Shown here in pieces: positions 61,811 through 64,000 of a stretch of 64,000 bases of DNA. The position numbers were made by a program, and so were the translations under genes. The notes under the pieces are model-generated. The model searched no databases. It was not told the origin of the DNA and was given only the letters and a program-made list of their open reading frames with translations. Every line of letters starts with the position of its first letter. Within the stretch, counting starts at the first letter, position 1. Source of the stretch: Ziziphus jujuba (lineage: Eukaryota > Streptophyta > Magnoliopsida > Rosales > Rhamnaceae); assembly GCF_031755915.1 (NCBI RefSeq), contig NC_083388.1, positions 3,231,501 to 3,295,500 on the forward strand. Direction: 5' to 3'.

Positions 61811-64000
61811 CAGATTTCAATGACGACTATAGATAATATGTTGGTGACCTACTTTTCTATGATTGTTTGGATGGATTCCTTTTGTAGCTACTAGATCAGT
61901 GCCTTTAAGATGGCCATAGCTATGACTTGTCTCATTGCTTTCGAACTCCAGCCAATGGCGTGGTTCTTTATTTCCTATAAGACATGGTGATGGTTAAAGT
62001 ATCTAAACAAACAGTCATATACAAAAATTTGAAAATAACGAATCAATTTACCTGTAGGGTTACTTGAGTAATCTTCATAGTTTCTGGCTATAATCTTCTA
62101 GAAGAAATAAACTTGCAAGAGCCTGAATAAAGTGAACATATACAACAAGAAGCAATCAAATAGACAGACAAAATGAATAAATGCAATCATATATGGAAAC
62201 ATACAAACTTTAAGTATAACTGGAAAACCATAACTGCCCATAGAAATTCCACACGATCACTGAGAACTAGCCTATGCATGATTAAGAAGTTCAATAAAAC
62301 ATGTATTTATTTTAAAATAGCCATCATGCTTTGTGTCTGAGAGAGAGAATATTGATACTTGATAGTAGCCTCAGATGTAAAACCAGAAAAATATAACAAC
62401 CATGCAAAAAGAAAGACACCTTTTCACATGGAAAATCTAGTAAGGGGTATGCTTGGCTGGAGTACTGAAATATAGCCATGCAATGCCTGAAAATACTTGA
62501 AACCAGGTTGTATCTAACTTCTTGCTCTTTTTTCTAATTCATAAAAAAGCTAGAAGATCACAACTTCATGTCAATTCATTATTTAGTACAGAGTGAAAAT
62601 GTAGAATCCAGTCTAACACTTTCCAGCATAATAAAAAGCAACAATGAGATTGCCGAATTTATAGAATCACCTATATGAGTGGCAAGCAGTTGTGAGACAA
62701 GATGTCGTTTATGAGCTGAAAATCCATATATTGAGTTAATTACAAAAGCAACTTAATTAAATGGTAGCATAAATAGATTTACAATAGGAATTAGAAAGAA
62801 AAAATGAAAATAAAAAAAATAAAAGGTTGCATGGAAAAACAAAAACACAGTGAAAAAAATATTAGCTTTCACAAACTGTAAAATCCATAACTGTTGAAAT
62901 CAAGCCGGAACTATAGAGGTCTAGCCTTTTCTTCTAAAGCCTGATCCATTAGAGTTTTCAACCCCAGAGAGCATTATAAATATATGCTTAATTTCAATCT
63001 TGTAATACATAACACATATTAGAGACAATACTCTAAGAGAGAATTTTAGAGAAGTTTTTATTATGTATCAATTTTAGAATAAATAATACATATTTTTCTT
63101 CTCAATTTTCGTACTTTTTGTTTCTCTTTGTTTTTTATTAGTTTTGCATCTTTTTCGTAATTAAAGGATTACAACAGGGACAACATAACAAGAACAAAAG
63201 ATGATATCTATCTTTAAGCAGTTAAAATAAGCCATGCCTGCTGATTGCACTGGTTCAACTTTCTCAACTACAATATATGACATCATTATGTCCAACACAG
63301 CAAACACTACCTATACACAAAACAGACCTGCTCCATGACACCCCCCAAGAAAAGAAAAAGGAGGTCAGTATCTGGTTTCTTAAATCCTAAAAGGGAAATT
63401 CTACCCCTGAAAATACCTTTTACCCCTTTCCTAATCTTAGTGGGAGCAATTCAAAGATTAATACAAGGAAAACAACACCAACGTCTTCCTTCGCTGAAAC
63501 TCAAGAAAGCCTCAAACTTCAAACTAGTAACACAGATCATAAACAGCCAGAACAACCTGCAGGTATTAGAATTTGGAAACGTCTAAATTTCTATAGGCAA
63601 ACGCAATATTTTTACTTTAAATACCAAAAATTTAAACCATTTTCATCTACATTTGAGATATGGGTGAGAGTAAAATAAGGGTAAAGAGACTCATAACGTA
63701 ACTATGCCATTACTAAATCATATACCCCACAAAGACACAAATTTCATAAGGGAAAGAAACAAACCAGTGGGTTTAAAACTTACGGGAATAGCAGAATCCA
63801 GAAGCTCTTTAGAAGTGAATTCCACTTTTAGATGATGAGGCACTCCCTCCCTACATACACCAATAATAAAAAAACAGCAAGAAAACAAAAAGTTCCAAAA
63901 GTTAAAAATATAAAGAAGTAGGAACCCTTTTTGTTCAGTGAGGGGAACATCTCCAGGCCTTGGCAGACCTGCATGGAATCAGTGGCCATCTTGGACTTTC
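61811..64000 (-). pseudogene. Decayed IPT2 copy, 5' half (exons 5 to 1), cut by window end
   Basis: Minus-strand counterparts of IPT2 exons appear in order: exon 5 at about 61851-61975, exon 4 at about 62050-62126, exon 3 at about 62685-62720, exon 2 at about 63785-63855 and part of exon 1 from about 63926 to the window end. Exons 1, 2 and 3 have internal deletions. In exon 1 about 14 bp and about 47 bp are missing relative to the intact gene, which shifts the frame and removes part of the nucleotide-binding region. Intron sequence also matches the intact gene, so this is a DNA-level duplication and not a retrocopy. The 5' end lies beyond the window. Confidence 0.88.

Noticed and set aside
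1..64000. CRISPR arrays, bacterial operons or prokaryotic mobile elements
   Set aside because: The window is plant nuclear DNA; no spaced palindromic repeats or operon-like gene packing were seen.

Overview
This is a nuclear genomic window from a flowering plant, most likely a eudicot. The base composition is AT-rich, there are many long (TA)n and (CT)n microsatellites, genes carry short exons and GT-AG introns, and the recognisable proteins are plant-specific. The species cannot be named from the sequence alone. All exon structures below were worked out by hand from splice sites, reading phase and recalled protein families.

Layout. Positions 1-6.9 kb form a gene-free stretch of microsatellites with two small candidate MITEs. 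Positions 6,930-13,093 (minus) hold a ten-exon nucleobase-ascorbate transporter of the NAT11/12 type. A tRNA-Ile(AAU) gene lies at 16.9 kb (minus). Two further MITE candidates (17.7-18.2 and 19.0-19.4 kb) precede a nine-exon 2-carboxy-D-arabinitol-1-phosphatase gene (19,702-23,404, plus) and a three-exon gene for a small organelle-targeted NFD6-like protein (23,974-25,578, plus). After a 7.7 kb gene-poor gap come a single-exon DUF868 gene (33,259-34,161, plus), a two-exon gene for a secreted, kinase-less wall-associated-kinase-type protein with a GPI-like tail (38,441-39,377, minus) and a two-exon stress-responsive A/B-barrel gene (40,337-41,089, minus). The ten-exon tRNA dimethylallyltransferase gene IPT2 spans 44,336-48,948 (minus).

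The most dynamic part is 44-64 kb. A receptor-like-protein (LRR) gene broken by two +1 frameshifts (49,814-52,695, plus) lies just upstream of IPT2 in head-to-head orientation. Beyond it is a decayed second copy of IPT2 (53,480 to beyond the window end, minus). That copy has lost exon 6 and most of exon 7, has a mutated splice acceptor and several exon deletions. It is split by a complete but dead Ty1/copia element (55,352-61,810, 5-bp target duplication CAGAT, LTRs about 10% diverged over the part aligned). It also carries a 506-bp solo LTR (53,947-54,452, target duplication GTATC).

Functionally the intact genes are unrelated housekeeping genes: nucleobase transport, release of a Rubisco inhibitor, tRNA A37 isopentenylation and cis-cytokinin supply, and stress or cell-wall proteins. 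They do not form a pathway. Their set resembles two Arabidopsis neighbourhoods as I recall them (IPT2-DUF868-NAT12 on chromosome 2; A/B-barrel and CA1P phosphatase on chromosome 5), which suggests an ancestral gene order kept here in one piece. I found no convincing new biological system. The best leads are the layered decay of the IPT2 copy, the copia element without a recognisable primer-binding site, the MITE cluster, a possible GC-AG intron, and the kinase-less WAK-type protein whose membrane tail lies in a separate small exon.
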